64,000 nt of DNA from Nymphaea colorata (GCF_008831285.2 NC_045150.1:15933362-15997361), one strand, 5' to 3'. Shown: positions 11,861 to 24,093, counted from the stretch's first letter. The notes: generated from the letters alone by a model not told the origin. Numbers and translations are program-made.

Positions 11861-14800
11861 CAGACCGAGGAATAGTGTTTCTGAGTTGACCATAGAACTG
11901 AAGCATTTATTGGAAATGATGTCTCGGCCCCTTGGAGCCGATTCAAGCTGATTCTGGTAACATCGATCGTCTGATCGGTGGGAATAGCTCTGCTGATAAT
12001 GCCCAACAAGCCCTTCTATTATATGTAGTCAATTTCAATAAAAAAAAAGAGAGAAATTAAAAAAATGGTCAAGTCCAAAACTGGCAAAAAGAGCATGATA
12101 TTGAAAATATGTTTGCTAAGGGAAGAAGAAATCTTGTTGATATAATCTATTGCACCAATTATGGCATTTGACGTGGAAATAAGAAGGCCGTTCAGGAGAC
12201 TTAATGTGTCCAAATAAGAAAGCGATATCGCATTCTTTTCAAGAGAGTGGACATAATTTTATGAAACACAACTTATTACATGACCGTCGTATGGGTTAGC
12301 GGCTTGAGGTGAGGACTGATAGGGAGACAGTTAATATTTGAGGGTTTTAGTTCTGTGCCACCCTACACAACCTGAATAACATTCCTTAGCACCTCAATTA
12401 AATGCCACCTAGTTTGAATAAATAGGCATTCATATTCAACACAGCCAGCCACAGTAGTGTGACTAAAATCAGCTTTTGAAGGGAGTGGATGAAGTTGGCC
12501 TAACTCCAGTCCAGTGATTTAGATGATGTAGTTGATAGTCAGCACAGTGTTGTCATAATTAGCAAAAATGAATGGCTATCATTGCATCAACATTTTGATT
12601 ATAGAAAATTCAACTTTTTTCATAAAAACAACTTGACTCAAAGCATGTTTTATATCAAAATAGTTTTTATAAATACATTAGGATGTTTATATTTTATTTA
12701 AAATATTTTTGAAGCAAAATATTAAAGTGTCTGCTTTATATATTAGCTTCTATATATATATATAGGCCCTGACTTATGTGGTTTGGTAATTATACTCTTA
12801 TGTGTGGATGTGTGTGTCTAATTTGCAATATAATATCAATAAATATATTAGTTGATGTGCAAATATATATATATATATATATATTCAATCCACCAAGAGC
12901 AAGCATTTTTGTTTTCTCATCACATGTCAACCAATCCACATCATATCTCAAAATCCTTCTAGTTACATGCCGGCACTAGCGCTTAGTTTATCTTACCCAT
13001 ACGTCGAGTTCAGGTGATCTAATTTTTTAATATTGTAATATGTTTCGAGGCCCATATCCACACGATAGATATCATGGTATGCCAACTACAATAATAACCT
13101 CTGCCTTGGCAGTGTTTCATATTGGAAAACTAATTAAGCACCAAGTGACTTGTTCTGTGCTTGTTGCTCCCAAGTGGGATGAACAATATCAACAACTAAG
13201 AATCCAGAGATTATGAGTTTAATCATGAAGTTAATCATTTGACTGGGAATGTCACGAATATGAAGCTAAGTAGCATATTTTGGAAGCGATAGTCTGAATC
13301 AGTTTGGATTATTCCACATTTCTGCAAAAATTAAGGCTTTTGGAAAAATCCATAATCGCAGACATGTTCAGAGGCTAGAAACCTTGTTTCTATTGCATGA
13401 ACATTTTTTTAAAGAATAAACAAATAATCTATCCAAAAGTCAAAGATTATTGCACATTTTGTAATTGATGGCAGAATCTATGAAGCTTATAATGGTTCAA
13501 GGGTACATGTTACATCCTGGCTGGAAACTACAATCTTCCTAGCTATATATTTATCATGTATACTCTGTCATATCGTTATTTAATGGACACAACAAATAAC
13601 TAGATATATCATTATACATTCTATGCCACCAGATAAAAATGTGGAACATTGAACAATATCCTTGAGCATGTAAAGACACAACAAACTTTGAAAAATTGAG
13701 ATAGTTTCAAAAGATTTGTAATGAAATTTGAGCGGCACTTGTTTGTAGAAAATTTGGACTTCGGATGATTTTAATTCCTCTAGATCCAAATTTGAACAAT
13801 AATTTATGCTATTGGCATATTCTGGCAGACTCGGTGTCCCAAAAAATTCTAATCCCTTTATCTAAATCATGAATTTCACCAAGCAACACACTTAATAGTA
13901 GACTACTATTATCCATAAAGTGCTTACAAAGTAACACAATACATAAATGGACTTACTGAGGTTGACTTGCTAAGCATGTTTCCCACCTTCATTTGATGCA
14001 CACACTAACTCAACCACTTCACTAGTTCACAAAGTGAGCACACGAGCACCTTCACATTCACTTTCACTCACTTGTGACAATCAATACCACAATGAGCAGC
14101 ACCTCTCTTTGTAGTGAGAAGATGTCGGTGGTGGAAAATTCCACCAGCTTCTTAAAACATCTCTTTTATTATATCATAAGTGGCACCCAAAATGGGTACA
14201 CCGACAAAGCAAGAAGAGAACATGAGTTCTCTCGACTTTTCTAAAGAGTCAGTGATGAACCGCTATAATTTCCCCGTCATTACTGCCTTTTTACTTATAA
14301 CACGTACAATTCTTCTAAACTTGGTGAATATCTGCACTGGCTGTCCCTTCAGCACCCTGATCTTCTAAAGCAATTTATAACAACTATATCTCTCCTTTGA
14401 GCATCTTTTCTGTGATAAAGTGACGTTGCACAACACCAATTGTGGGAGTCCGTAACCACCATCGCCTTCCCCTCAACGGCTGTGACAGGCATGACAGCAG
14501 CCTCCCCCTCCCGATGCTAGACCACAGCGACGCTATCGACTGTGATTAAAAAAAATGAAAAAAGAAAAAGAAAGAAGAAAAGAACGTGGGTCATCGGCCA
14601 AGTATTAAGGGATAATTAGCGATAAAAAGTGTTTTAAACCAATGTGAACCTCTTAATCTGTTTCTAAATACTAATTTAATTAATGTAAAACATGTTTTTG
14701 TTAAAGTTATTTTTATACAAAATTTGAACTTTCTACAATTAAACTTTTGATGTTATAAGAGCCGTTCATTCTTTATTCGAAGAAAACATTATTAAAATAA

Positions 14801-15266
14801 AAAATGATCAACTTAATATATATTTCTCATAAAATCACTCTTAAGATCATATCTACCAGGTTAGATTGGTAAAAGCATATTTTAATAATGTATTTTAATG
14901 GATCTAGCTTTTATTCTTTATCGAAGTGGTCTAAATATTTTGCCAACTTTTATGTAGATTCACATACATAAGCACACTATTGCTGGAAATAGTGAAAGGT
15001 CTTTTGCGGCATTCTTGGGTTGCATACAATATCAATGATGACATAAATATGTGCCATTGTAAAGTCTTTAGTGGCACTTTTGATCTGCCATCAAATATAG
15101 ATGGCATGTGGTGTGTCTCACGATCAGTAGTGGTGTTTTCTAGTTGTCATAGACTAGTATATTAAATATGTGCCGCTAATGTGATTCAATTGCATTTATT
15201 CCTTGAACATACAAAGCTATTAGTTTCAACCTGCAGTGACAAATAAAATAGATTCTTTATGAATAG
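11861..15266. other. AT-rich spacer with small microsatellites
   Basis: TA runs at about 12752-12766 and 12861-12884. No coding region or RNA gene recognised. A 19-base string TGTGACAGGCATGACAGCA near 14481 recurs near 17580, suggesting a shared old repeat. Confidence 0.4.
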
Positions 15267-15430
15267 TAGGGCCGGAGCCAGGGAGCTGGAAAGGGCCGAG
15301 GCCCACCTTCAAAAAAATATATATATATGCAAATTTAAAAAAAAAGTATCCAATATAAAAAATTTTAAAAATTTATATTTTTACCCATGTTAAAATTTTG
15401 AAACTACAATTCGATCTTTCATCTAGAATT
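15267..15430. repeat. GGGGCGGAGCCA-family element, truncated
   Basis: Begins TAGGGCCGGAGCCAGGGAGC followed by GGGCCGAGGCCCACC and a poly-A/T body, like the complete copies at 23896, 38431 and 57637. The matching right end is not found. Confidence 0.55.
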
Positions 15431-16550
15431 TATTGGAGAATAAATATGGTGGCTGTTGTTTATGTGCTAGAAAAAAGTTCGTGGTTCCTATCCACAAGAG
15501 AATCGATGGAAAATATAATAGAATAAGGATGTTATTTGATTAAGAATACAAAAGGAGGCCTGTTTCCAAGTTTTCCTTATAAATGAGTGACAATAGCTTC
15601 TCCCTACAACCAATCCCAGCTTCAAATTTTACAAAACTAGTACCCTTTTGTTTTGCAACTCATTATAGTTGAACATGAAGAAATAGTGAAAAGTAAATTC
15701 TTTATCATTATCAACAACTGCAAAGAACTTTTTTGCTTTTACATTTAGTGCACTACACCTTCTATCACATACAAAAGAAATCTTATATATGTAAATTTTA
15801 GTTAGAAAATCTAACCAACCATAGATACATGAGAAGAGGAACTTCATAGATTGCTGTAGACTTCAATTGCCGCATTGAACAGGAAACATTTTGTAACTGT
15901 TTCATGAATATATCATAAAGATTGGGGTAAGATTCTTGAAACACTTATTAAAGTGTTTTATCAATTTACCTTATTTTTAGCGTATTCATATAACAATTAT
16001 AAACTTTTGTTGTTACCAAACAACCCTTGAATGTCCGAATAACTTAATAAGCCAAACAAAAAACCCTCTGCCAGATGTTCTAAGTTAGGTAAAAGGAATC
16101 TTGAGTTCTGGCCACTTTGTAAGAAGGCCAAAAAGCATGAAGACCAGATCGATCGATACAAATACGAATAAGCAAACTTTCAGTTCAGTTTCAAGAAAAA
16201 GAAAGAATAATCAACGTTTTAAATGTAGCAAAAATTCAGTGAAAGCAAATATGAACCATGTCATTCTATAGAACAACACAGAATCAAAATAATCCTTCAA
16301 GCTCGCCAGAATTCAGAATCTTCAATTGCCTACGCCATTTTCATCATTTACCTTCAAATAAAGAGAAAAAAGCCATCAATGAATTCAGATTAATGGAAAA
16401 AGTAAATGGGTATAAAATCACTACTTAAAGAAGGGAAAAGTAGGTGTGGTTCATTCTGCCTAGAAAATAAAATATGGGGAAAAGAAGTTTCCATCGATCA
16501 GAGTTGTAGAAGAGGGATTGATTTACTGGGGCAAGCTTCTTGGCATGTTT
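15431..16550. other. AT-rich spacer, nothing recognised
   Basis: Only short incidental reading frames. No repeat landmark or RNA gene seen. Confidence 0.4.
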
Positions 16551-16552
16551 TT

Positions 16553-17444
16553 GGCAGTGTGGAGTATTTGAATCGGGTCGGCCCGCTACCCGGCCCAACT
16601 ATTAATGGGCCGGGCGATACCATAGTGCAAACTGCATCTGCGGGTGGTCAGGAGGCGGAATCCATTGGCGCTGGGGAGGTTGCAGAAGCTGCTGCTGCTG
16701 ATGGTGAAGATAATGATGATAGGGAAGAGGAGGAGGAGGGTGCGACTGATGACACTGGAACTGGGGGGAGCTCCAAGGTCCCTGAGGCGGTGGAGGAGGA
16801 GGATGTTGCTCCATGGGTCTCATGTGCTTCTGCGTCTGATGATGGAGGCTGCTGCCATCCATTGACTTCTCCCTGCCAAACCTACTGCAATGTGGCAGTG
16901 TCCCTTGTGCCACAGAAATCTTCAGATATGAATTAGGAATCCCTCTCTCTCATTTGGCTTATGATGGGGATGGATTGGGCAGAAGGAAAGGAGAACCGCC
17001 GGATGGGGTTTGGGGCTGATCTTACCTGCCGCGACGAAGATTTCCCCCCCGAAGCTTGTTAGTTCAATAGTCTGCCATGAGGTGCGTCGGTGGTGGACCG
17101 GAGGTCGACTGTGACAAACCAGTAGTGCAACGATGGTGACAGTGTAGACCAGCAATGCGATGGTGGCGACGGTGGTCGGTGGATTGCACAGGCACAGTAG
17201 CGCAGGCAGCAGATATCTCCCTTTCAAATGAAAAGGGAAAGACTCAAGTTGAGTTATTTCGACCTAATGGCCATTGGGCCTTAACGGGCCCCAACTTCTA
17301 ACTGGGACCCGGCCCATTTTAATATCGGGCCAGGCCGGATGCAATGGGCAAGAGCCCGACGAGCGCAAAGTGCTACCGGACCCAGGCCCATTCCAGGCTG
17401 GGTACGGGGTACCCGCCGGTGACCTGGCTCAGCGCCCAGGGCTA
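16553..17444. mobile_element. GC-rich-ended element carrying a gene fragment (Pack-type candidate)
   Basis: GGGTCGG/CCCGGCCC/GGGCCGGGC words at 16573-16615 and the same words in inverse array at 17265-17444 (ending CGCCCAGGGCTA) bracket about 650 bp of non-repetitive DNA. The complete family member at 28527-29268 has the same termini and an 8-bp target duplication. Here the terminal duplication is not clear, so exact ends are uncertain. The bracketed DNA looks like the 5' part of a normal plant gene. Confidence 0.45.
16602..17250 (-). pseudogene. 5' fragment of a Pro/Gln/His-rich protein gene
   Basis: On the minus strand an ATG at 16860-16862 opens MDGSSLHHQTQKHMRPMEQH followed by runs of Pro, then LPYHHYLHHQQQQLLQPPQ and QWIPPPDHP. 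Upstream, CGGCAG|GTAAGATC near 17025-17035 looks like a splice donor ending a 5'-UTR exon, with an acceptor just before the coding exon. The frame runs into the GC-rich repeat near 16602 and no downstream exon follows. The low-complexity start recalls the N-termini of plant RBP45/47-type RNA-binding proteins, but no RRM is present, so that identity is only a guess. The opposite strand has a 176-codon acidic frame, which I read as its shadow. Confidence 0.4.
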
Positions 17445-17707
17445 CTTTGATTTAGAAGAAGTCGAATTCACCCAGGATCATGGGCCAGTGACTCTAGTCT
17501 CATGGGGCAGCCTCATATAACTGGACTCAGGTCCATGAAAATCCAACTATAAATTTAAAGTTTTAGATTATGTCCATTATGTGACAGGCATGACAGCAAC
17601 CTGGACCAGTGATAGCCGACCTTACATAATGAAGAAGAAGGAAATGAAATCATGCACATGGCTTTGGATCTGAAGCGAAGGAAGGCCAAGTTGCTGGGAG
17701 AAAAAGG

Positions 17708-18588
17708 ACGGTAAAGGAGCTTTATGATGTGAAATTTTTTCCTATGGCAATGTTCCAACACCAAAAACAATGCTTTCTTTAATGGCTTTTGTCACTCGTG
17801 GAAGGTGGTCATGGCTCTTCAATGGCTTTGTCACGGGCCGTCAAAATTCCCAAACAACTGTCACAGTTGACATCCAAATGCTAAAAACACTGTTTCCTAG
17901 TGGCATTCTCCTTCCTGTGGAAAAGAGAAATAGTTCTTCAATGATGGATCATAGCGATATCAATATATCTGTTTTGGATCGGATATCCAACTAAATTGGT
18001 TCGAAAAAATTGGATATGGAAAAAAATTTAATATCTGACTAAGAAATCAGATCGAGTTCGGATTTAAGAAATGACATCTGATAAAATTCGGATTCGGATT
18101 TGGATGTATATAAAGATCTGATTGGATTCGGAAAATGATTTAGATTACGGTGAAGGAGCTTTATAATGTGAAAATTTTTTCCTATTCACTGGCGATGTAC
18201 CAACACCAGAAACAATGCTTTCTTTAATGGCTTTTGTCATTCGTGGAAGGTGGTCGTGGCTCTTCAACGGCATCCGGTGGCCATCAAAATTCCCAAACAA
18301 CTGTCGCAGTTGCCATCCAAATGCCAAAAACACTGTTTCCCAGTGGCATTCTCCTTCCTGTGGCAAAGAGAAATAGTTCTTCAATGATGGATCATAGCGA
18401 TATCAATATATCTGTTTTGGATCGGATATCCAACTAAATTGGTTCCAAGAAATTGGATATGAAAAAAAATTAATATCCGACTAAGAAATCAGATCGAATT
18501 CAGATTTAAGAAATGACTTCTGATAAAATTCGGATTTGGATTTGGATGTACATAAATATCTGATTGGATTCAGAAAATGATTTAGATT
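17708..18588. repeat. 440-bp tandem duplication
   Basis: ACGGTAAAGGAGCTTTATGA at 17708 is repeated as ACGGTGAAGGAGCTTTATAA at 18147, and the following roughly 440 bases match at roughly 90 percent. Each copy contains a GC-neutral half (GGAAGGTGGTCATGGCTCTTC, AAAACACTGTTTCC, GGCATTCTCCTTCCTGTGG) and a GGATATCCG-family half. No ORF is conserved between copies. Confidence 0.85.
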
Positions 18589-18840
18589 AGATTTAATTTG
18601 ACATAAATATTCTATATCTAGTGCTCTTACATTTTGAAAATTGGCAAAATTCAGTTCAAAATTCGAATTCAGATATTACTATAAAAGTTGGATTCAGATT
18701 GTGAAATTGAATTTTGGATTCAGATTTGGATATGACTTTTCTTCATTCGTATTCAAATCTGATTCTGAATTTGAATGAGAATATGTTAATATCCAAAAAA
18801 GTAGATATGCTTAAGGGTATATCTGATCCAATCCGTCGGC
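17945..18840. repeat. GGATATCCG-family arrays
   Basis: Dense degenerate words GGATATCCAACT, ATCAGATCGA, TTCGGATTT and GATTGGATTC, present twice because of the 440-bp duplication and extended to about 18840, where CCAATCCG..GGCATCCCATAGC resembles the right end seen in complete copies. Confidence 0.55.
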
Positions 18841-19181
18841 ATCCCATAGCAGCATTGCTTCAATTCTATTTAAAACCATATTTCTTGTACGCGATCATCA
18901 ATGGTTTGGATTCACATTGGATTCAATTCTTTTGTATTTGAGCTATCAGGATTGTGTCTATTTTGATTGGAGCTTGGGCTTTATCTTTGATAGCTGAATT
19001 TCGATAGCACGAGGTCCCAAATTTAAACATAACTGGGTTGGATCTTTAGTAGATCGAATTTGGCTACGAAGGGATCATTTTTTAACTAGATCCAGTTAAA
19101 TTGATTCAAAATCAGGTTGATATTCAGATATATCCAACCTAATTAAGTCCTTGAGCATGAATTATCGTCAATAGAAAGTAA

Positions 19182-19332
19182 CTCTCTCTCTCTGTATGTG
19201 AAAAATTTTCTCCTCCCATTCTTTTTTTTTTTCATTTTCGTGTCGAGGGAGAGACAGATAGACAGACAGACAGGCAGAGGGAGAGAGAGAAAATGGGAGG
19301 AGAAAATTTTTGACAGAGAGAGAGAGAGAGAG
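19182..19332. repeat. Long inverted repeat with GA/CT arms
   Basis: The left arm 19182-19221 (CT run, then AAAAATTTTCTCCTCCCATT) pairs with the right arm 19289-19332 (AATGGGAGGAGAAAATTTTT, then AG run). The roughly 65-base loop contains GACAGACAGACAGGCAGA. The apparent ORFs on both strands come from the repeat. A foldback element or MITE remnant. Confidence 0.75.
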
Positions 19333-19487
19333 AGGGAGGTAGAAGGCATGCTACAAGGAATGTTAGTGATGCTACTTTCCCTTAGTGCTGAAATATAATA
19401 AAGGGAGATCTCTCTCCTTTTTCGCTATCTCAACTCCTTTTTTCGACTGACAGATAGAAAGTAGTGCCACAGGTAATGACTTACTAG

Positions 19488-19856
19488 TAGGGCTGCATAC
19501 GAGCCGAGCTTGAATTGGGCCAGCTCGACGTGGCTCCACTCAGAAAAGTCAAGCTAGAGGTTGAACTCGAATCATTGAGCTTTGTTTGTGTTAAGCATGA
19601 CTCGTTTCTTTTAATTTGTTTAACTCAATTAACTCATTTAATTACTATTCGTTTAACTAGTTTTTCATTATAATTCAACATTTATTATGTAGTCGAGCTG
19701 AGTCATGCTTTTACAATTCAAACTGGACTCATTAACATTTCAACCGTACATTTGAACTCGAGCTTGAGTCGTTTATAAACAAGCCGAGTTGAAGTTGTGT
19801 TTTGATGAGAGAGTTCAAGATAAGCTCAAGCTGGCTTTACTCATTGTGCAGCCCTA
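19488..19856. mobile_element. GAGCTCGAG-family hAT-like element (369 bp)
   Basis: Ends TAGGGCTGCATACGAGCCGA and, from the right in reverse complement, TAGGGCTGCACAATGAGT. The flanks CTTACTAG (19480-19487) and CTTGCTAT (19857-19864) match at 6 of 8. The interior has mirrored GAGCTCGA/TCGAGCTT words around an AT-rich core. No ORF. Confidence 0.65.
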
Positions 19857-20249
19857 CTTGCTATGAATAAAAAACGTCTAGTGATTGACAGCTGCCCCTC
19901 TTTTGCAGGTTTAAACCACATCTGCACCCTTTGCTTGTTAACCTATCTGCTCTTCTCTCTCTTCTCTTTTTGTGCATTTAAGTGAATATTACATTTCTTG
20001 TTCATTGGGTTGCTTTCAAACTTCCCATTTTTTTTTTCTTGTGGGGCAAAGGAGTATCATTTAAGTGATGGGATATATAAAAGAATTTGCCCTGAAATAT
20101 GGATAATGTAAGTGAAACCACCATTGCCACAAAGAAAAACTTGAAGCAATTTCTAACATGGCTATTATCACAATGTGTTTTACAAAAAGAATATTTTAAA
20201 CAATATTTGAACATCCTAATATGTTAGTAAACGTTAAACTAATATGAAT

Positions 20250-20633
20250 AAAGATGTCAATGAATCAGATTCGAATTCTATATACTCTTAACTTTATCCA
20301 TTTATTCAGATATCCAAATATTCAGATTCAAATACAAACAAGGAAAAGTCACATCCGACTCCAAATCCAAAATCTAATTTCACTATCCGTATCCCATTTT
20401 AAAATTCATATCTGAATTTGAATCCTAGACCAAATTCTGAACCGAATTTAGCCGATTTTCAAAATGTAAAATCTTTGGATATAGGATATTTGTAGAACTG
20501 AATTGATATCCGAACCCATCGGATGTCATTTCTTAAATCTGAATCCAATCCGATTACTTAATCAGATAATATATTTTTTTGGAAATGGTTTGGTAGGATA
20601 TCTAATCCAAATTGAACATAATGGCATCCCTAA
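20250..20633. mobile_element. GGATATCCG-family hAT-like element with target duplication
   Basis: The 8-base string ATATGAAT occurs immediately outside both ends (20242-20249 and 20634-20641). Termini are AAAGATGTCAATG on the left and TTAGGGATGCCATTATG (reverse complement) on the right. The interior is degenerate ATTCGAATTC/GGATATCC words without an ORF. Element size is about 384 bp. Confidence 0.7.
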
Positions 20634-20944
20634 ATATGAATCATGTTTCAATTCCAGTTATTTTTGTAAAAACATTAATTCGTCTTTTGTCAAAGTTTTC
20701 ATGAGCACCATTTGAAAAAACATTGTTTGGTTAAAGTCAAAAAATGATTAATGACATTTTAGTAATACATGTACGATATAAGAAACAATTAGGAGCATCA
20801 CAAATGTATCTGAAACTGTTTAACGCAATGTTATCACGATTGCTTTTGGAACCAAATCAGCCGAGCCACCTATTATGGAGTACTGAATGGGTTGATTTAG
20901 TGTTTCAGCCAAATTAGTAACAAATATTAAAGAATTATTTTTGA

Positions 20945-21206
20945 AAAAGCAATGTAAGAACTCGATCGTTTAAACTTGATTCTGTTAGACTACATAATGA
21001 ATGTTGGATTATAATGAGAGATTTTTGAACAAGTACTAACTAAACGAGTTAAAAAAAACAGGACATGTTTAGCATAAGCAAAATAAATGAGTTAAGTTCG
21101 AGCTCGACATTGTATCGTCAAGTTGAGCTCGAGCTTTTAGTTTTCTGATTCGAGTCAATCTCAAGCCAGCCCAACTCGAACTCGACACAACTCGTGTACA
21201 GCCCTA
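20945..21206. repeat. GAGCTCGAG-family element, right part
   Basis: TTCGAGCTCGACATTG, GTTGAGCTCGAGC and CAACTCGAACTCGAC words lead to the right end GTGTACAGCCCTA at 21206, matching the right end of the copy at 19488. The left part is weak. Confidence 0.5.
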
Positions 21207-21452
21207 CTCACTAACAAGTTATTGGCTGCCGTCACTACTTTCTATCTCGGCCACTCTTGGCCATCTCTAAGAACACTTGTTGGCAACTGAATCTCCACAG
21301 TTGATTTAACGTGACTACAAGTTCAAGCGCCACCTATAATGGATGACTCCCATTGGATCATATGAGTCTGATCTTTCACCTAAATCCATAGATCGGGACC
21401 TAAATTGCCATTAATTTAGTGCTTCGACTTAAATGAAGAAAATATCGAGATC

Positions 21453-21870
21453 TAGGGATGTTAATGGATCGGATTTTGACTAAAATGCAGCCCAACTACA
21501 AAAAGTTGAATCTAGAAGAAAAAAAGTCATCCGATTAAAAATCTCATCGGCTTCAGATCGAACAAATGACTTGATCTGATTGTATTGAGACTCAGATTCA
21601 GTTTTAGATAAATATTCCATTTGATTTAAATTTAGATTCAATTTTAAATAAATGTCTATCTGATATCCATTTATTCTGGATGTCGATTCTTAAAATGTCA
21701 ATTGCTGTGGTTCGAAAGATTAGTTGTTCAATTAGAAGTTAGATTTGGATATAGATACTAATTAAAAAGTCAAATTCATATAAAATTCAGATTATGAACA
21801 TAAAAGTTAGATTGAAGTGTTTCTACATTTGAATTCCAATTCAAATATGTGGACCATATCCACTAAACTG
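21453..21870. repeat. GGATATCCG-family element, left end clear
   Basis: Starts TAGGGATGTTAATGGATCGG with further GATCTGATT, AGATTCAG and GATATCCATTT words. No right terminus identified. Confidence 0.45.
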
Positions 21871-22059
21871 GATATTTATAATTTGTGTATAGTTTCCAAT
21901 TTTTTTTGGTTCTTAATAAAAGATGGGAGCCTACTGCTGGTCAGCTTTCATCGGAAAGTGGACATTATGAAATGATACATATGGCTCAAATTCAATTTGT
22001 TGGCATCCAAAGGCTTAGATCACCCCCCCAAAAAAAAAGACACATTATTGACATGGCAA

Positions 22060-22510
22060 AAAACATCAATTAAAAATGTCAAAACCACCATTAATATTTT
22101 TGTTGATGGATTCACATCCAGCAGTGTAGATTGTGTCGCTGAATCTTTCATTGATGGGTCCACTAGACATTAGTATATGTCGACTTATACTAATGGGTGT
22201 TGCAGTTAGTTTATTGCATGGGGTCTAACGACACTTGCTTACATCTGTCAGTAAGTTGTTCACTTATACTGACAATCGTGAACATCATGTATTGCTGAGA
22301 ATTTACTGACACACACCCAGAGCCATCACTAAAGTATTGCAGATATAATAATGACTGGCTACAGTCAATGCACTTTTTACTAACGGAAATACCCACCAGG
22401 AAAAGTTATATTTCATATTGACAATCACTTCCTGTCAGTAATAGCTATTTTATGGATGCTAAATTACATTTGTACTGATGTGAGATACCTGTCAGTAAAA
22501 AGTTATAATA
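22060..22510. repeat. CACTA-like subterminal repeat region
   Basis: TGTCAGTAA recurs at about 22246, 22435 and 22491, with the complementary ACTGACA at 22269 and 22307. Alternating copies of a short CAGTAA/ACTGAC word are typical of transposase-binding arrays near CACTA transposon ends. The ends themselves were not found nearby. Confidence 0.35.
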
Positions 22511-23887
22511 TGTTTTATATTATACTATACTATGTACGACCTGAAAAATAGGAATACAAAAAAGCCTTGCTCGATATCAATAACTGAACAAAGATGCAAT
22601 CAATGTATTATACTGAACATATTACTGATTAACATACAAATGAATGGATATTATCTTTAATAACAAGTACATATGTGTAAATAAGTTTAACAAAGTTTTT
22701 GATACATGTAGTCCATCTTAGATATTCCAATGGTATTTATACTGATATTCAAAGCATGAAACCAAGTCCAATACTGTAGACTTCAAATTTCCAATGTACG
22801 TATCAATGGCTGAAATCAGGAGGTGTCGGCAAACCTGCATATAAGCAGTAAAATATGTTACAAAAAATGGTACGCATAATTTTAATATAAAATATATCTC
22901 CTTTCCTGTCTTTTATGTCCAAACAAGCTTTTATAATAATCTTCTTTACTTTTCTTCTCCTTTTCTTTCCTTTCCATACCAATTTTCTTTCAGTTCATTC
23001 CCTTTCTTGTTCCTTTCGTCCACTAAACATTTCCTTAAGTTTTCCTCCATCCAAACATGGCTTAAAAGAGAAGGCCGAAGAACCCACTGGGTGGCACACC
23101 CTGAGACCGTAACCATTCTATTCGTCCAGCTATCTTATGCTTTGTTTGGACCATCCCTTCTATCCCCATATTTAGCAGTCATAGTTATAGGCAAATGATC
23201 TAGTCATTAAATCTAGGAAACAACAAAAACATTTTAACCGAGCCTTCGATGCTACCTATTGCAGGCCTTGCGAATCTGGTTATATGTGCCATACTGGTGC
23301 ATGAATTTTCATGCATCAGTTTGGTTAATGACTGAAATACCCTTAATTTACTGTCCAAGCCTTTTCGCTAGAGTTGGTCACTCGGCTGGCATAGCCAGTT
23401 CACTCTTGGCTGCTAGAGCTGCTGAGTTAACTTCTTCCTGAGGCAGATGGACATGCTACAATAAGTGGATGCAGGCAAGGTTTGAGAAGGGCGTAGGCCC
23501 ATATTGAGGTCTGGACCATGAGATAGCCTCCTTGAAAATGCCTGTCAAGTGTGGCAGGTAGCAGCCGGTTCAAGGGTAGAGAGATAGATGCAGGTCAAGC
23601 CAGAACGACATCAACCCACTCCCCTTAAAATGGGCCTTCTTCTCAAGGCCCAATGAGTGGGCGACCTAACGGTGCGCGTCTTCTCGCATAATCCATGGTT
23701 GAAGGCCTGCCAATATCATGAGGTTGCCAAATGACATCTTCATGCCAGTCGGCAAGTAGTAATTGCTTTGACTAGATGTAGGCATGAAGACACATGGAGG
23801 ATGCTCAGGCGGGGCTTTGACCAGTACTTCAATCTCGTATGCTTGTTGGTGGTGGTTGAAGGTGCCAACATGCAAGGCCATGTGGAC
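22511..23887. other. Spacer, nothing recognised
   Basis: Only short incidental frames. A somewhat GC-richer stretch at 23380-23890 has no recognised coding content. Confidence 0.35.
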
Positions 23888-23895
23888 CATAGGTG

Positions 23896-24085
23896 CAAGG
23901 GCAGAGTCCGAAATTTTTCTTGAGAGCCGAATTAAAGTTCCTAAATTTTGATAGGGGCCGGAATATCATTTTTCAAAAATTTTATACATGACAAGTGAAA
24001 TTTTCTAAAATTTACGTCTAAAATTTTATATATTTTTTTAGTGCAGTCTAGGGCCCCTGTGGGCCCTCCCTTGGCTTTGCCCCTG
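23896..24085. mobile_element. GGGGCGGAGCCA-family MITE with perfect 8-bp target duplication
   Basis: CATAGGTG is present exactly at 23888-23895 and 24086-24093. Ends are CAAGGGCAGAGTCC and, in reverse complement, CAGGGGCAAAGCCA. The 190-bp body is A/T-run-rich with GGGGCC patches and has no ORF. CAGGG ends plus an 8-bp duplication place it with hAT elements. Confidence 0.85.
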
Positions 24086-24093
24086 CATAGGTG

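Noticed and set aside
16406-16936. Plus-strand acidic 176-codon frame
   Set aside because: It is the complement of a Pro/Gln/His-rich exon with splice signals on the minus strand, and its ends fall in repeats.
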